This document shows, one piece after another, positions 15,001-24,166 of a stretch of DNA of 45,166 bases. Origin of the DNA: Parachlorella kessleri. Taxonomy: Eukaryota > Chlorophyta > Trebouxiophyceae > Chlorellales > Chlorellaceae. Position numbers and translations under genes: made by a program. How positions within the stretch are numbered: the stretch's first letter is position 1; each line of letters starts with the position of its first letter. The stretch is from NCBI GenBank assembly GCA_001598975.1, contig BBXU01001396.1, forward strand, positions 1-45,166, written 5' to 3'. Under the pieces are notes generated by a model. It saw nothing but the letters and a program-made list of their open reading frames with translations. It made no database searches and was not told the origin of the DNA.

Positions 15001-17142
15001 AACCCATTATCAACTGATCGCACTCTTGTCCAGCAGAAAGCCATGGTTGCCAGTCTACTAGCCAACCCTTCTGTACAACACTGCTACACCACCGCACTCG
15101 CCTGCCACTTGGGGAAGAGTTGGAATGCCATGGGTACCAATGGCAGCAACATGCGCACCACGCTGAGGCGCATCAGGTAGGACCCCACTGCACATGGCAG
15201 CATGCAGCACGACCGCTGGCATGCTGGCTGCCAAGTGGGTGAGACCCGCAGACACCTCAAATAGCAGGCAGCATTGACTGGCAACATCACGATGTGGGGC
15301 TTGAGAGACAGCAACATGAGCAACATGTACTAACCATCAAAAACAGTTACAAGCAGGCTGCTCCGCTGTGCACCGCTTAAGCTTCCAAGAACACAAGCCT
15401 TCAAACAATCAATCAATCAATCAATTCGCTACCCACAGCAACAGGCATGTGCCGTAGATGCGAACACAAGCCTTGCCTGAGGTGGAGAAGAAGTTCCTGC
15501 TGTGGTAGTTGGTGTCGCCCGCTTGAATGAGCACCCCCAGGAGGTTCGGGTAGATGAGCAGCAACTCCACCACAAGACATACAAAGAAGAGGATGACTTG
15601 TGGCATGACAAAGCAGCCTGCAGGCGCACCACCATGTGCACATTGGCGGGGGTGGTAAGTGGCTCAGGGTGAGGTTGCTTCAGGTGTTGTGAGCGATAAT
15701 GACAGGCCTAGGGTAAGAATGTTGCCAGCCAAACGGCCAGGCCACTGCATAAGCCATACCAAGGCAAGTCAGAGGGATAGCCAATGGCAAGACGGCAAAA
15801 TACCATGGTTACATGCTCACCTAGGTCTGGGAAGTAGAACATGGTGCGGTCGGTGTCGTTGTTGCAGGTGAAGGAGACGGTGAGCAGCGAGATGATCGAG
15901 ATCTTGAACACTCGGACAATACTGACAGCCACCCTGAGCACGTGGCCCGGCCTGCATGTATAAGTTCATCGTTACGAACACCTGGTGCGGCAAGCTGAAC
16001 AGCTGGGGAACCGCTGCAGCAACACCTGGCAAGGATGTCCATGACACAGCCTCTCTGGAGAGATACACATGAAGCTCTGGCCCAAGGGTTGCTTTTCAAG
16101 CGCTGTCGACAACTCGGTCAAACCAAATCTCGCCCTTGCATTACATGCAGCCCACCAGTTGCGCCAACACATAACATACCATTTCCAGCGGAGCTTGGTG
16201 CGTGTCTTCAAAACAAAGTTTAGCCAGACAGGGATGGCGGTGGTCAAAAGGCTGGTAATTATGAACACCAGGACCACGCCCACATACACCCCCCAGCCGC
16301 GCTCCACGGCAGCATTGCTTAGCAGCAGCCGCTTGTAAAACCGCCACCAACTGTGACATGCATAGATTTATGAGTCAGTACCCAGGGCGGCTGTGGCTTG
16401 CAGAACACTAGGAGCGGGGTATGAGGGGTTGATGGTGGCACTCATGGCTCTGACACAGGAGTTCACTTGAGTAGGACAAGGATGGTGAACCTGCCCAGCA
16501 CGTGTGTCAGCCCCGGCGCAGCCTGCCATCGAGTCCTGGATCGCATATGAAACGCAGCGGAAGCGGATGCCCTGGAAGATGCTGGCAGCAATTGGCAACG
16601 GCGTGAGCGGTCTGCTGCGGTGCACTCACTTGTTGCCGTCCCAATCAATGTTCCAGCCGAAGAAGTCGGGCCCGAACAGAAGATTCAGCAGCTGAGCCCA
16701 GGTATACAGCGAGGACAGGAGGAGGAAGCGCCAGTCGGTCTCCAGCAGGCGGCCAGAGAAGATGAAGTACATGGCAGAGAAGAAGGCCTCCTGCAGCAGG
16801 GGGGGCGCAGCAAGAACACGTCTGCCTGTGCTGCTTTTCAGGGGCAGCACAGGCGCAGCTATCGGTGCTGCCAGGTCCCCCAGCAGGGCCTGCCAGTGTC
16901 GGCAGGTGCTTCACCTCATTGCAGGAACGGGTTAGAGCTACGATCTACTCTCCTGCGCTGCTTGTTCAGCGTGTTGCACTGTTGCACCTCACCTTCCTAG
17001 AGCCCTGGCCCCGACTCAGCAGGTCGCCGCCATCGCCGCTGTCCCCTCTGATCACTCCCACACTGGTATCAGAACCGTTGGCCGATGATGCCTCGCTGGA
17101 CTTGCCATAAGAACTGACGCTGCCGGCTGACTTGGGCGCCAT
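1..17142 (-). CDS. TmcB-like giant PAS-containing multi-pass membrane protein (3' end outside window)
   Basis: The gene starts at the ATG at 17142-17140. Exon 1 (16993-17142) encodes a Ser/Gly-rich 50-residue leader, and exon 2 (16630-16790) begins EAFFSAMYFIFSG. About 45 short exons follow. In order they give an N-terminal multi-pass membrane block, a cytosolic helical linker with a YPNNPRVLRAYSHFL motif, a PAS domain, a second PAS-like region, an Ala/Ser-rich disordered stretch, and a C-terminal membrane block. The last exon I can read, about 310-377, contains LQFYYELLLYG and ends at a GTAGGG donor, so the coding sequence continues beyond position 1. This order is that of the TmcB-like proteins expanded in chlorophytes, whose PAS domain suggests sensing at a membrane; that role is inferred from the family. 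Reading phase was checked at only some junctions, so individual exon edges are approximate. I saw no in-frame disruption in the exons I traced. A split into two genes is possible but unlikely given the domain order. Confidence 0.8.
13..52. repeat. Poly-C and CA-rich low-complexity tract
   Basis: A C run broken by one A is followed by a CA dinucleotide repeat at the left edge of the window, probably in an intron of the TmcB-like gene. Confidence 0.85.
310..4187 (-). other. C-terminal membrane module of the TmcB-like gene
   Basis: The exon at 4187-4080 encodes a basic segment ending SARARQAINRLR, and the next (3930-3820) is the helix LRLVLLFMAGAHIAFFAVAL. A presumed extracytoplasmic stretch follows in exons near 3690-3600, 3184-3120, 3010-2912, 2755-2595 and 2503-2393. 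A second helix (KITWILLGIEAACVVPICAL) is near 2245-2088. The family motif VAIERFNLFSIFFFIPRPAV is at 1893-1811, and an acidic exon at 1647-1507 precedes the helix VWLMLPFAIWLAVVIILWIV near 1330-1237. Exons near 1065-1010, 710-590 and 377-310 complete what is visible. Confidence 0.65.
4387..6430 (-). other. Low-complexity Ala/Ser/Gly-rich segment of the TmcB-like gene
   Basis: Exons near 6430-6115, 5930-5735, 5525-5425, 5270-5205, 4983-4823 and 4607-4387 encode sequence rich in Ala, Ser, Gly and acidic residues. An alanine run lies near 5810-5870, and the exon near 4983-4823 has an acidic patch followed by LAAKMDVVRAWLNA. This is predicted disordered cytosolic sequence between the sensor and the C-terminal membrane block. 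Base composition is more GC-rich here because of the GCN codons. Confidence 0.5.
6590..10605 (-). other. Second PAS-like region and following linker of the TmcB-like gene
   Basis: Short exons near 10605-10530 (ECFLGVIKPLEDESM), 10360-10310 (GTVVNVNRGFTNLLAHPSSE), 10130-10010, 9935-9765, 9620-9505, 9360-9180, 8780-8600, 8422-8285, 8069-7955, 7610-7535, 7363-7240, 7060-6890 and 6666-6590 continue the reading. VNVNRGFTNLLAHPSSE resembles the start of a PAS fold and VKKVNNEAALVFGIVPGSLV resembles another, so two further degenerate PAS-like units may be present. Exon boundaries here are the least certain in the gene. Confidence 0.5.
10201..10227. repeat. Three 9-bp tandem units (CAGTGATGA)
   Basis: Two exact units and one with a single change, in an intron of the TmcB-like gene. 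Confidence 0.8.
10970..11883 (-). other. PAS domain of the TmcB-like protein
   Basis: The exon at 11883-11790 (EESWRENVFGQLIDRKYL) leads into a classical PAS fold spread over three exons. The exon near 11608-11530 has DAVVMINSEGMIQHVNQPAL. The exon near 11385-11315 has YRKGEADGANISALMPAPFS ending in HD. The exon near 11088-10970 has AFIRNYLTTRNPQILNRTVE and GLHKLGYTIPVDACVT. The order N-x-A followed by LMPxPxxxxHD and NYLxTxxPxILN matches FixL-type PAS domains. No canonical haem-binding or flavin-binding motif could be confirmed, so the ligand is unknown. Confidence 0.75.
12054..14443 (-). other. Last N-terminal membrane helix and cytosolic helical linker of the TmcB-like gene
   Basis: Exons near 14440-14360 (YWHRLTTAFLAGMFPLGL, a membrane helix), 14069-13960, 13828-13658, 13424-13379, 13189-13111, 12866-12797, 12590-12480, 12360-12272 and 12120-12054 encode charged, helical sequence. 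The signature ERYPNNPRVLRAYSHFLQQ, followed by VKNDPSGASRFAAMANK, is the family's half-TPR-like element that precedes the PAS domain. The segment ending WVQRFQ, joined to VYVREQEKLA, is also characteristic. The role is structural, linking the membrane block to the sensor. Confidence 0.6.
12192..12215. repeat. (CCACTG)4 microsatellite
   Basis: Four exact hexamer units lie within an intron of the TmcB-like gene. Confidence 0.9.
14735..17142 (-). other. N-terminal membrane module of the TmcB-like gene
   Basis: This part covers the first eight or so exons. Recognisable pieces are exon 1 at 16993-17142, exon 2 at 16630-16790, one starting WWRFYKRLLLSN near 16350, one with VAVSIVRVFKISIISLLTVS near 15940-15823, one with FVCLVVELLLIYPNLLGVL near 15620-15437, a short one near 15180-15097, and AFFNFLLTSYYLYITIRR near 14900-14735. 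Several hydrophobic stretches of about 20 residues indicate about six membrane passes. The exon ending near 15097 appears to use a GC donor (GCGAGT). A (CAAT)5 microsatellite lies just inside the intron after the exon ending near 15437. Confidence 0.65.
15406..15425. repeat. (CAAT)5 microsatellite
   Basis: Five tandem CAAT units lie in an intron of the TmcB-like gene, a few bases downstream of a splice donor. Confidence 0.9.
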
Positions 17143-17408
17143 CCTTCGACGCTGAACCGCGGCGGCGGCTGAGGTTGTTCCTGGCAGAGCTTGAGACAGC
17201 TCTGCGCTTGTTCAAGCAGGCACGACACGCGATACGCTATCGGGTGATCTGTGTAACTTGCTACCGGGGTTTCGAGGAGGCCAGCCAAGCTGCTTCGACA
17301 GGTCGCGGAACCAGGCTAAACAGCTCGCAAGGTCAATGCAGCGAACACCTGCAAACCTCCGCTCACAAAGGGGTGCAATTCAATTGTGGCCCGGCCTTAT
17401 GCCCGTGC
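17143..17408. promoter_or_regulatory. Upstream region of the TmcB-like gene
   Basis: This interval separates the ATG of the giant gene from the stop codon of the next minus-strand gene, so it should hold that gene's 3' UTR and the giant gene's promoter and 5' UTR. No clear TATA box or other motif was recognised. Confidence 0.35.
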
Positions 17409-18632
17409 TTATGCCAGCGTGGCAGCAATGACCGACATTGACAGGTCACTGCGCTGTAAGGGGTTTGTGAGTGGCAACATGGGCGGTATTGCCAACATGG
17501 TATTATGTTCACCACATCAAGATCAAGATTTCTTGATGGCCTCTCTGCCAGCATATTGGCCTACCTTAGAAGGTAGTTCTAACTGCCCTTTGAACTCAGG
17601 ACTGGCAGCTGGTTGGGTGTTGCCCGTCCATATCGTGCGGTCCATGGTGGCCCTGGCCGGCACGGGGATCCTCCGCACACCCCTGTTGTCACGAAGGTAC
17701 CATAATTGGTGACCAGAAGCTATGCCCTTAACACATTGCCGAACTACCAAGTGGTTGGTGCACCATGCCATGAAACTTAGTACATGCCTTTCCACCTTTT
17801 TGCTTCAGCTAATGCTAAGCACATGATGGGCTGTATGAGGAAGGCTGCATTGAGGCGAGCAAAAGCGCCCATCCCAGGCCACAAAGGGGCTACAACTTCT
17901 GAACAGATTTGAGATGCATATGAGCAGTGGGCCACCCGCCCAGGTATAGCATAATCTCAAAAGCAGGACTGGCACACACCTGCCGCAGGAAGCACAAGTT
18001 GTTGCCTTCGCGGCTTGGAACGGCTCGAATCCAGCTCCAGCACCAGAGCCTTCCGCCCACGACACCTGTATCAAGGGTAGGAAGCGGGCGCTGCATTTCT
18101 CATCCCATCACATCACCCCACTCAGCGGGTTCCACTGCTCAGCAGGCCGGCCTCCTGTTGTCTGCCCCGTCTTCCTAGGCATTGGCGGCTGGCCACCACC
18201 TGGAGCGACCTGGTTCCCTGGGGTCCTTGCAGAGGGCGAGACAACGCGCAGATCAATTTCGCCAAGACACGAAAACAGGCTTTATGGCACTACATGCTGG
18301 CCATTGATATTGCTACATGTATTGTACTCGTTTCCTGGCATGTCGCTCTCAGGCAGCTCCCTCACCACATCTCCTAGACTGCAATTACCACTTCACACGA
18401 ACTCCTACCACCCACATGCCTTACCAGCAGCCTTTCGCCAATGAGTCAGGCTTGCTGAAGCACCAAAGTCGCTGCAATCCCCATCAATGATCTTCAACAC
18501 ACTTGGTAGCGCATGCCAAGGGTAGTGCAGGCCCCGTGCCCCATACAAGTCTTTATGGCTCATCTTGCGCAACCGTGGGGAGCAGCACAAGTACATAGCC
18601 AGTTGTGTGAGCCCTGGCCACTTCCACAACTG
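17409..18632 (-). CDS. Unknown protein, four phase-compatible exons, 5' end not resolved
   Basis: I do not recognise this protein. Four exons join in consistent phase. 18425-18632 contains QLWKWPGLTQLAMYLCCSPR and ends at a GTAAGG donor. 17980-18065 contains RLWCWSWIRAVPSREGNNLC and ends at GTGTGT. 17565-17726 contains HQLWYLRDNRGVRRIPVP and TIWTGNTQ, ending at GTAGGC. 17409-17453 ends MSVIAATLA followed by TAA. The sequence is rich in Trp and Arg, with no signal peptide or membrane segment seen. The acceptor before 17726 (TTAAG) is weak. The start codon was not found: an open frame runs upstream to about 18740, and earlier exons may exist. The fit of three independent splice phases is the main argument that it is real. 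Confidence 0.4.
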
Positions 18633-18740
18633 CTGGAGGGGGAACACATAACTACACGAGTCCCTCCCTCTCCCAGCCTTCTTTGAAGTCGTGTGACTGT
18701 TACTTAACCAGTATCTGAAGGGCTGCTGCAGGCGCTGCAC

Positions 18741-20427
18741 AGGTGCTCACCTGCAATAAGAGGGCTCACGATGCCAGCTTCCACTGCTGGCGCAACTTGC
18801 ATTGCCAAGCCGCAGGGTTGGCTTCACAAGTATTGATTGCCCTGGCACCTCGCTGGCAGCGTTGTTGGCACAGAAGCATCCCCTGCTAAAGAGGTACGTA
18901 CGTCAGGTCAGCGTATCACACACAGCAGGAAGTGACGTTCAAACGTTTGTGACCATTCATACAAATGTCAAGTCCTAAGCTCATATTGTGCAGCAGGATG
19001 TGAGGCAAGAGAATGGTTCGAGATGGCTGGGACCGCTCACAAGGCATAACGCGTCCCGTGGGACTCTGCTGGCCAGGCTCCACCTAACCCACCTATAATT
19101 ATCACCACACAAACGGAGCCCGCAGCACCCTATGCCATTGAGCCAGCATCACCCTACTTTGCAGCATAACACTTGCACACTGCACTGCCATGAGTGCAGC
19201 GACTGCTTGCCCTTCAAGCATTGCCTTACTTGTGTATGGATGTGTCGCCCGCTCAAATCGCAATCAGTGATGTCATAAGGCAAAGTGTAGGCTGTATCTG
19301 CCCTTACCTGCGTGTTTGGGCACCATGTCAGTGGCGTGCAAACCGTGCCCGCATCTTGAAGGCAGCTTCTGTCCCGAGGAACAAGACTCTCACGGAAAAC
19401 TAAAACCCTTGCTCTGACGAATTTTTGGAGTCTTACGGTATGGTAGGGCATGGTTAGGCTAACCTGTGCGCAGCACTTGGCCTAATATCTGTGGCGCACA
19501 AATGGTGCGTGCCTTGGCAGCTTCGCTATCTGGGAGATCATGAGTTCCCTGGTCGCTGGAGGGGACAGTGGAAAGACAAGTAAAAGAACTCGATCAGCTC
19601 CTGACACGTCAGCTGGGCGCGAGTGTTGAGCTCGATCCGCCAAACCCATGCTGTAATAGCACAGTGCATGAATTGACTTGAAACCTAAAGGTTGGGGTCC
19701 TGATCGCTTGATGCCGAAGTGGCCCATGACCAAAACTGTCAAAGGAGATCAGAAAACGGTGCGGCAGCAGTACCCCTTGCATCTGTGGGACGTGCGCTCC
19801 TGAGGAACTCAAACTGATGTGGTTATTGTGCCGCTGCTAGTTGCACACCAGCAACTTGCCCCAGTCTGTCGCGAGCATCTTGACCAATCTAGAGCTCTAA
19901 AGAGGTGCTTCTTAGCCATAAGGCGTGACTTCCAGGCAAGTGACGTTGGGGCTTGATGACTGCACCAGTTTGTTTGAGCAGTGCTGCTGTGTGCAAGAGA
20001 GGCTGTTTTCCTTTTACTCTGCCGTGGGAGCTGCCAAGTTTTTCATGCCACATAGTCCCATCTGCCAGAAGGGAGGGTCGCAGCAATCAGCTCTGAGGCA
20101 TGTATCTCCATATCGTTTCTGCGAAACAGCACAGGTACTGCAGGTACTGGTGCCTTACTATTTGTAGCCCCGCGTCCTGTCACTGCATAGTCTAACTAGC
20201 GGGCTCCTGGAGAGGCAGCAGCCTACATGCTTTTTGTAACTCACCAGTCTGCTTCAGCTACTCAGGCTGACCCCCGCCTTCCAAAGCATCCAGGAAAAAC
20301 CGTGACGACGCCCCTTCACAGGTAGTTCATGATAAGTGGTTGACAAATTGAGGCAGATCTAATAGACCTGAAGCAGCCTGTGGAGATCTCTCCTGGAAGA
20401 AATCATGGATAGCCTTCTCCTCTCCCT
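18741..20427. other. Interval without a confident gene
   Basis: Several open stretches exist on the minus strand, for example near 19450-19230 and 19560-19485, and some end at donor-like GTAAGG sites. They could not be joined into a phase-consistent model and no domain was recognised. The interval must contain the 3' UTR of the dioxygenase-SUMO-like copy 1 and possibly upstream exons of the unknown gene at 17.4-18.6 kb. Confidence 0.4.
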
Positions 20428-23400
20428 TCAGTCACCCCGTTGCTCCAGAAAAGCGTGCAGCTGGTCACCATCCTCCAGCTCATAGTCTGCTGGAGTCAAG
20501 TTCGGGTTTGCCCGCCCATCCTTGGGCGTGATGAGCCTGAGTTGGCTAGGATCAATGCCCCTCTGCGAGGGTGGCAGGAACAGGTGAGAGCTCAGCAGGT
20601 GTCAGAAATGTGACAACCAGGGTATGAAAGAACACATTGGTATACTGAAACTCGCGGGATTTGTTGTCAATGCTGCTGTAGCCGACAATATACACTGGAT
20701 CAGAACTCAGGGAAGCCCTTGAGCCTAATTGCATGCAGCCTGTCGGTACGGTTCGCCTCAAACACTTGCTTCGCACGACTTGCCACCATTACTCAACTCT
20801 GTATTTGCCCTGCTGTCACTTGCAACCCTATAACTTATACCCGGCCTGCGTGACCTGGTTCATCTATGCGCGGGCACAGGCCGTCCATGAAGTAGAGGAG
20901 GGTGCTTGAAGACTAGAAATGTGCATCAAGGCATTCTGAGAGCATCTGGCCCAGTGGGACAATACAGACACTGCAAACGCCACAGTGCACATGCTCTCCC
21001 AAAACCTACCACTGTGCAGTAGGCAGCGATCATCCTCGCAAATCTGGTCCTCCGCCACACACGCAAGGTAATCTTGTGTCCATCTCCACTTAAAATCACC
21101 AGCGTTATTGTGTCTTCCTCAGCATCAGTTTGCTGCCTGTCATCAGCGGCTGCCGCTGTGCGTCCAGCAGCCTGAAGCACCAGTAGTACATTGTACAAGT
21201 TTGCATTGAAAGAACTCAGGCGATAACCGAACTCAGGCGATTACGTGGTTCACCAATAGAGGTATGACCCCATCCCAACGCAGGCCGCCTGCGGTGCCTA
21301 CCACAACCACAAATTTCGTATCATACTGCTCTTAATCTGCTTTCCCTTTCTCTCACAACTTTATGGTGCAGGCTGTCCTCTACTGTCCTGCTCTGTCAGT
21401 CTAACTTCATCTAACCACAAAACAGCCCGTGACAGACCTGCCACAGCCACTGTTGCTGTTGGTGAAGAAGTGAGCATACATGGAACCCAAAGTTGGTGTC
21501 GCAGCTCGAACCCAACCTTATCACCCTTTGCAACCTCAATGACAAGGATTAGGGTTGCCTACAACGCCTATGCAGCCACTCGACTGCAGTGTAACACCGT
21601 CACTGGGCGTGCCGTGTATGGCAGTTAAGAGATGTCTAGCACATGCAATGCGGGCGCCTCCTGCCCTTGCGGCGCACCTCGGAAGTAGCACCCGGGCCGG
21701 GATTCCTCCTGGTAAACGTGCTCTCATGGGAGCTCCCGGCTGTTCCCTTGATACAACTGCCGCTTAGCCCACATGGCTCCTCTACTGGTTGACCGGCAGG
21801 AGCAGCAGGCTGGGGCTGGGGAGCGGTGGCATCGTTTTGTGCTGCCTGCTGTTGGAGCTCCAGCTGCAGCAGCTCTGAATCAAGAGCAGCCCTGGCACCA
21901 TACAAATCTGCTGCTGCCTGCCTGTGTCTTTTACTGGGACGTTGGCTGCTCGCGTCATGTCCTCCCGCTGCTGCATGGGCCCCTACTGCTGCGGGCTGGA
22001 CTCTTGCTGTGTCTGCTGATGTAAGCAGTGCCGGGAGGGAAGCCCTTCGTCCCAAGGCAGCAGCAGCAGGAGTGCCCCCAGCTGTTAGTGCATTGACGCT
22101 GGGGTGTGTGAGGCTGAAGTTCGCCATGAGAGCAGCTCCAGACACTGGTGGGTACCTGCAAAATCAGCGAAACAACCTTGGTTGGATCCCAGGCATTTGT
22201 GCAATACCCAGGTCTGCATGGCAGCCACCTGTAGCACAGCAACCACAGCTCGTGCTGTGCCACTACTGCCAGCTGGCCTGCAGCAGGTGCGTTTCAAGGG
22301 GTCCATCAGGCCGGACGGAAGGCAAGTAGCCGACTGGACCCATGCCATTGGAGGGCTAATACAAGCGATGCAGTGGCTCGTCCCTGCCTGCAAGGGTGAG
22401 TTGGCAATTTGGTCACCTGTGAGCCAGTATTGCGTGCCCGGCTGCATCCAGCGCCTGGCTGAAGTCAACCTGGGCTGCTGGTGCTGGCAACAGCTTGAAG
22501 GTCATGCTGCAGCGGGATGCCTGGCCTGTTGGAGGGGCCACCTGCGAAAGAAGTATTCCAGATCTGAAGTGCAGGGCCATGAGAAAAACTTGCATAATTC
22601 AAAGCCGAAGGCACCACCTCAGCAGCTTGTAAGGGACCGCAAAGGCTTCCCTGACCGACTTTTCAAATCCTGTGCCCCAGGAGGCAGGCGAGGAGTTTCC
22701 TCCAAACAGAGCAGTTGCAGCACCGTGACAACAGCATAATGCACTGAACCTGGTGGTGAAGACTCAGGCGGCAGGAGGCTAGCGACATACCACTCGGTGC
22801 TGTGCTGCGGGCAGCAGGCCGCAGAGCGCGTACTCCAGCGCATGACCCGGCATCAGAAGCACCTGGTCCTCCCCCAGCGGTTCCACTGCCTGCCACTGCC
22901 CGTAGCCGTCCATGACCTGCGGTACTTAGTGAGATTCTAGCGTAGCGTAGTGGTGAATACTACCCACTGCCGGCGCACAAGGGGTTCGCTTGAGCAGTGC
23001 TTACCATAGGCCGGATCTCATCAGGCATGCATCGCGTGCAAATGGAGCATCTAAGCGGGCACTGATTATCGCTACTGCTGTGGCAGCTAACTGGCCAGTT
23101 GGTGGGGTGTCTCACCTGTAAACATGTCTGCCCAGGAGCATACACCAGCGTGAGCAAGCTGCGGTCAACATGCGCTGCACAGGGCCCTTCAGCTGGCATA
23201 GCCACTGTTTTTGAAGCGGGCGTGGCATCGGTGGCCTTCTCAGGTGGCGTGGCTGGGCGGTATGAGAAGGCATGCAGCAGAGAGGAGGACCATTGCTGCA
23301 GCAGGACGAAGAGCTCTCAGCACTCATTAAAGGACCTGCTAGTGGGGCTGGTACATGCCAGTCATGCCAGCTCTTCCATGTAGTGGACGACCATGGATAC

Positions 23401-24166
23401 TCAGTATAGATAGACAACATGGTATGTGGAAGCCCAGCAGGGCACCATGCCGGACCTGAGTGCTAACTGGCAGGCTCTCGAGGATCCCTTGGAAGGAGCC
23501 TGTAGGGAGGCGCACAGCCCTGCTGCCAGCAACGCAGCTCAGCACACTAGCGCATAGGTCCTGGCCTGCTGCCATGGCCTGTAAGTGGAGCAACAGGTGT
23601 CCTTCTGTTGGCATTCTGAACTGTCTGTGCTGCTAACAACAAACCAGAAATGGGTGAGTTCCAAGTCAAGGGAAGCATTCCATCAAACGCAACCCCCAGG
23701 GCTAGGCTGAACAGTAAGGACCTTGGGCCAGACTACCTCTTTCCATGCGTTGCCTTCAGTTGCATGACAAGATTTTGTGAACTTCAGCAATACCAGCACA
23801 TATACAGCAACTGAAGCGCACCTTCTGCAGTGTTATATGCTGCTCGACACTGATTGTGTTCGCCTGCCAGGGCCCGCTCTTGTAGGTCAAGACCTGCTTG
23901 TACCCCAGGTCCTTGCACCCCACATCTGCTGCGGCACCTGGCGCACTGGGCGCCTTTGCCTCCACTGGCTGAGCCTCGAATATGTCCCGCACACTAGCAT
24001 AGGCAGTTTGCAGAGCAGCCAGGTGCCTGGCCCCACTTTGCAACTGCAGAGTCAAGCAGCCGTTCCGTGCCAAGGCTTTGTAGACATCATCGGCGGCCTG
24101 CTGCCATGCCTTGTCGTCTGTGGCCCAGGGAAGCGGAAGCTCCTCCTGGTGTACGGCGCGCTGCAT
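20428..24166 (-). CDS. 2-oxoglutarate/Fe(II) dioxygenase fused to a C-terminal SUMO-like domain, copy 1 (intact)
   Basis: There are eight exons: 23822-24166, 23456-23578, 23116-23295, 22791-22916, 22417-22541, 21678-22155, 21010-21171 and 20428-20562. All junctions keep phase and give 557 residues. Residues 1-156 form a DIOX_N-like helical domain. Residues 157-300 form the double-stranded beta-helix core of the isopenicillin-N-synthase-like family. The iron ligands are His198 and Asp200 (AHVDRSLLTLVYAP) and His256 (AAQHRV), and RCS at 268-270 is the expected 2-oxoglutarate-binding Arg-x-Ser. RYPPVSGAALM then leads into a long Ala/Gln-rich linker. Residues 460-557 form a SUMO-like fold: ITLVILSGDGHKITLRV, then MIAAYCT, then GIDPSQLRLI and ADYELEDGDQLHAF, ending RGD at the stop. 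The fold and ligands are seen in the sequence; the substrate is unknown. The reaction would be hydroxylation or a related oxidation. The most C-terminal Gly-Gly of conjugatable SUMO is absent, so the domain is probably an internal, non-conjugated module. Confidence 0.82.

Noticed and set aside
20428..24166. Separate SUMO gene downstream of a separate dioxygenase gene
   Set aside because: The linker exon ends in phase at a GT donor and the SUMO-like exon follows in phase, in all four copies, with no start codon in a suitable place.
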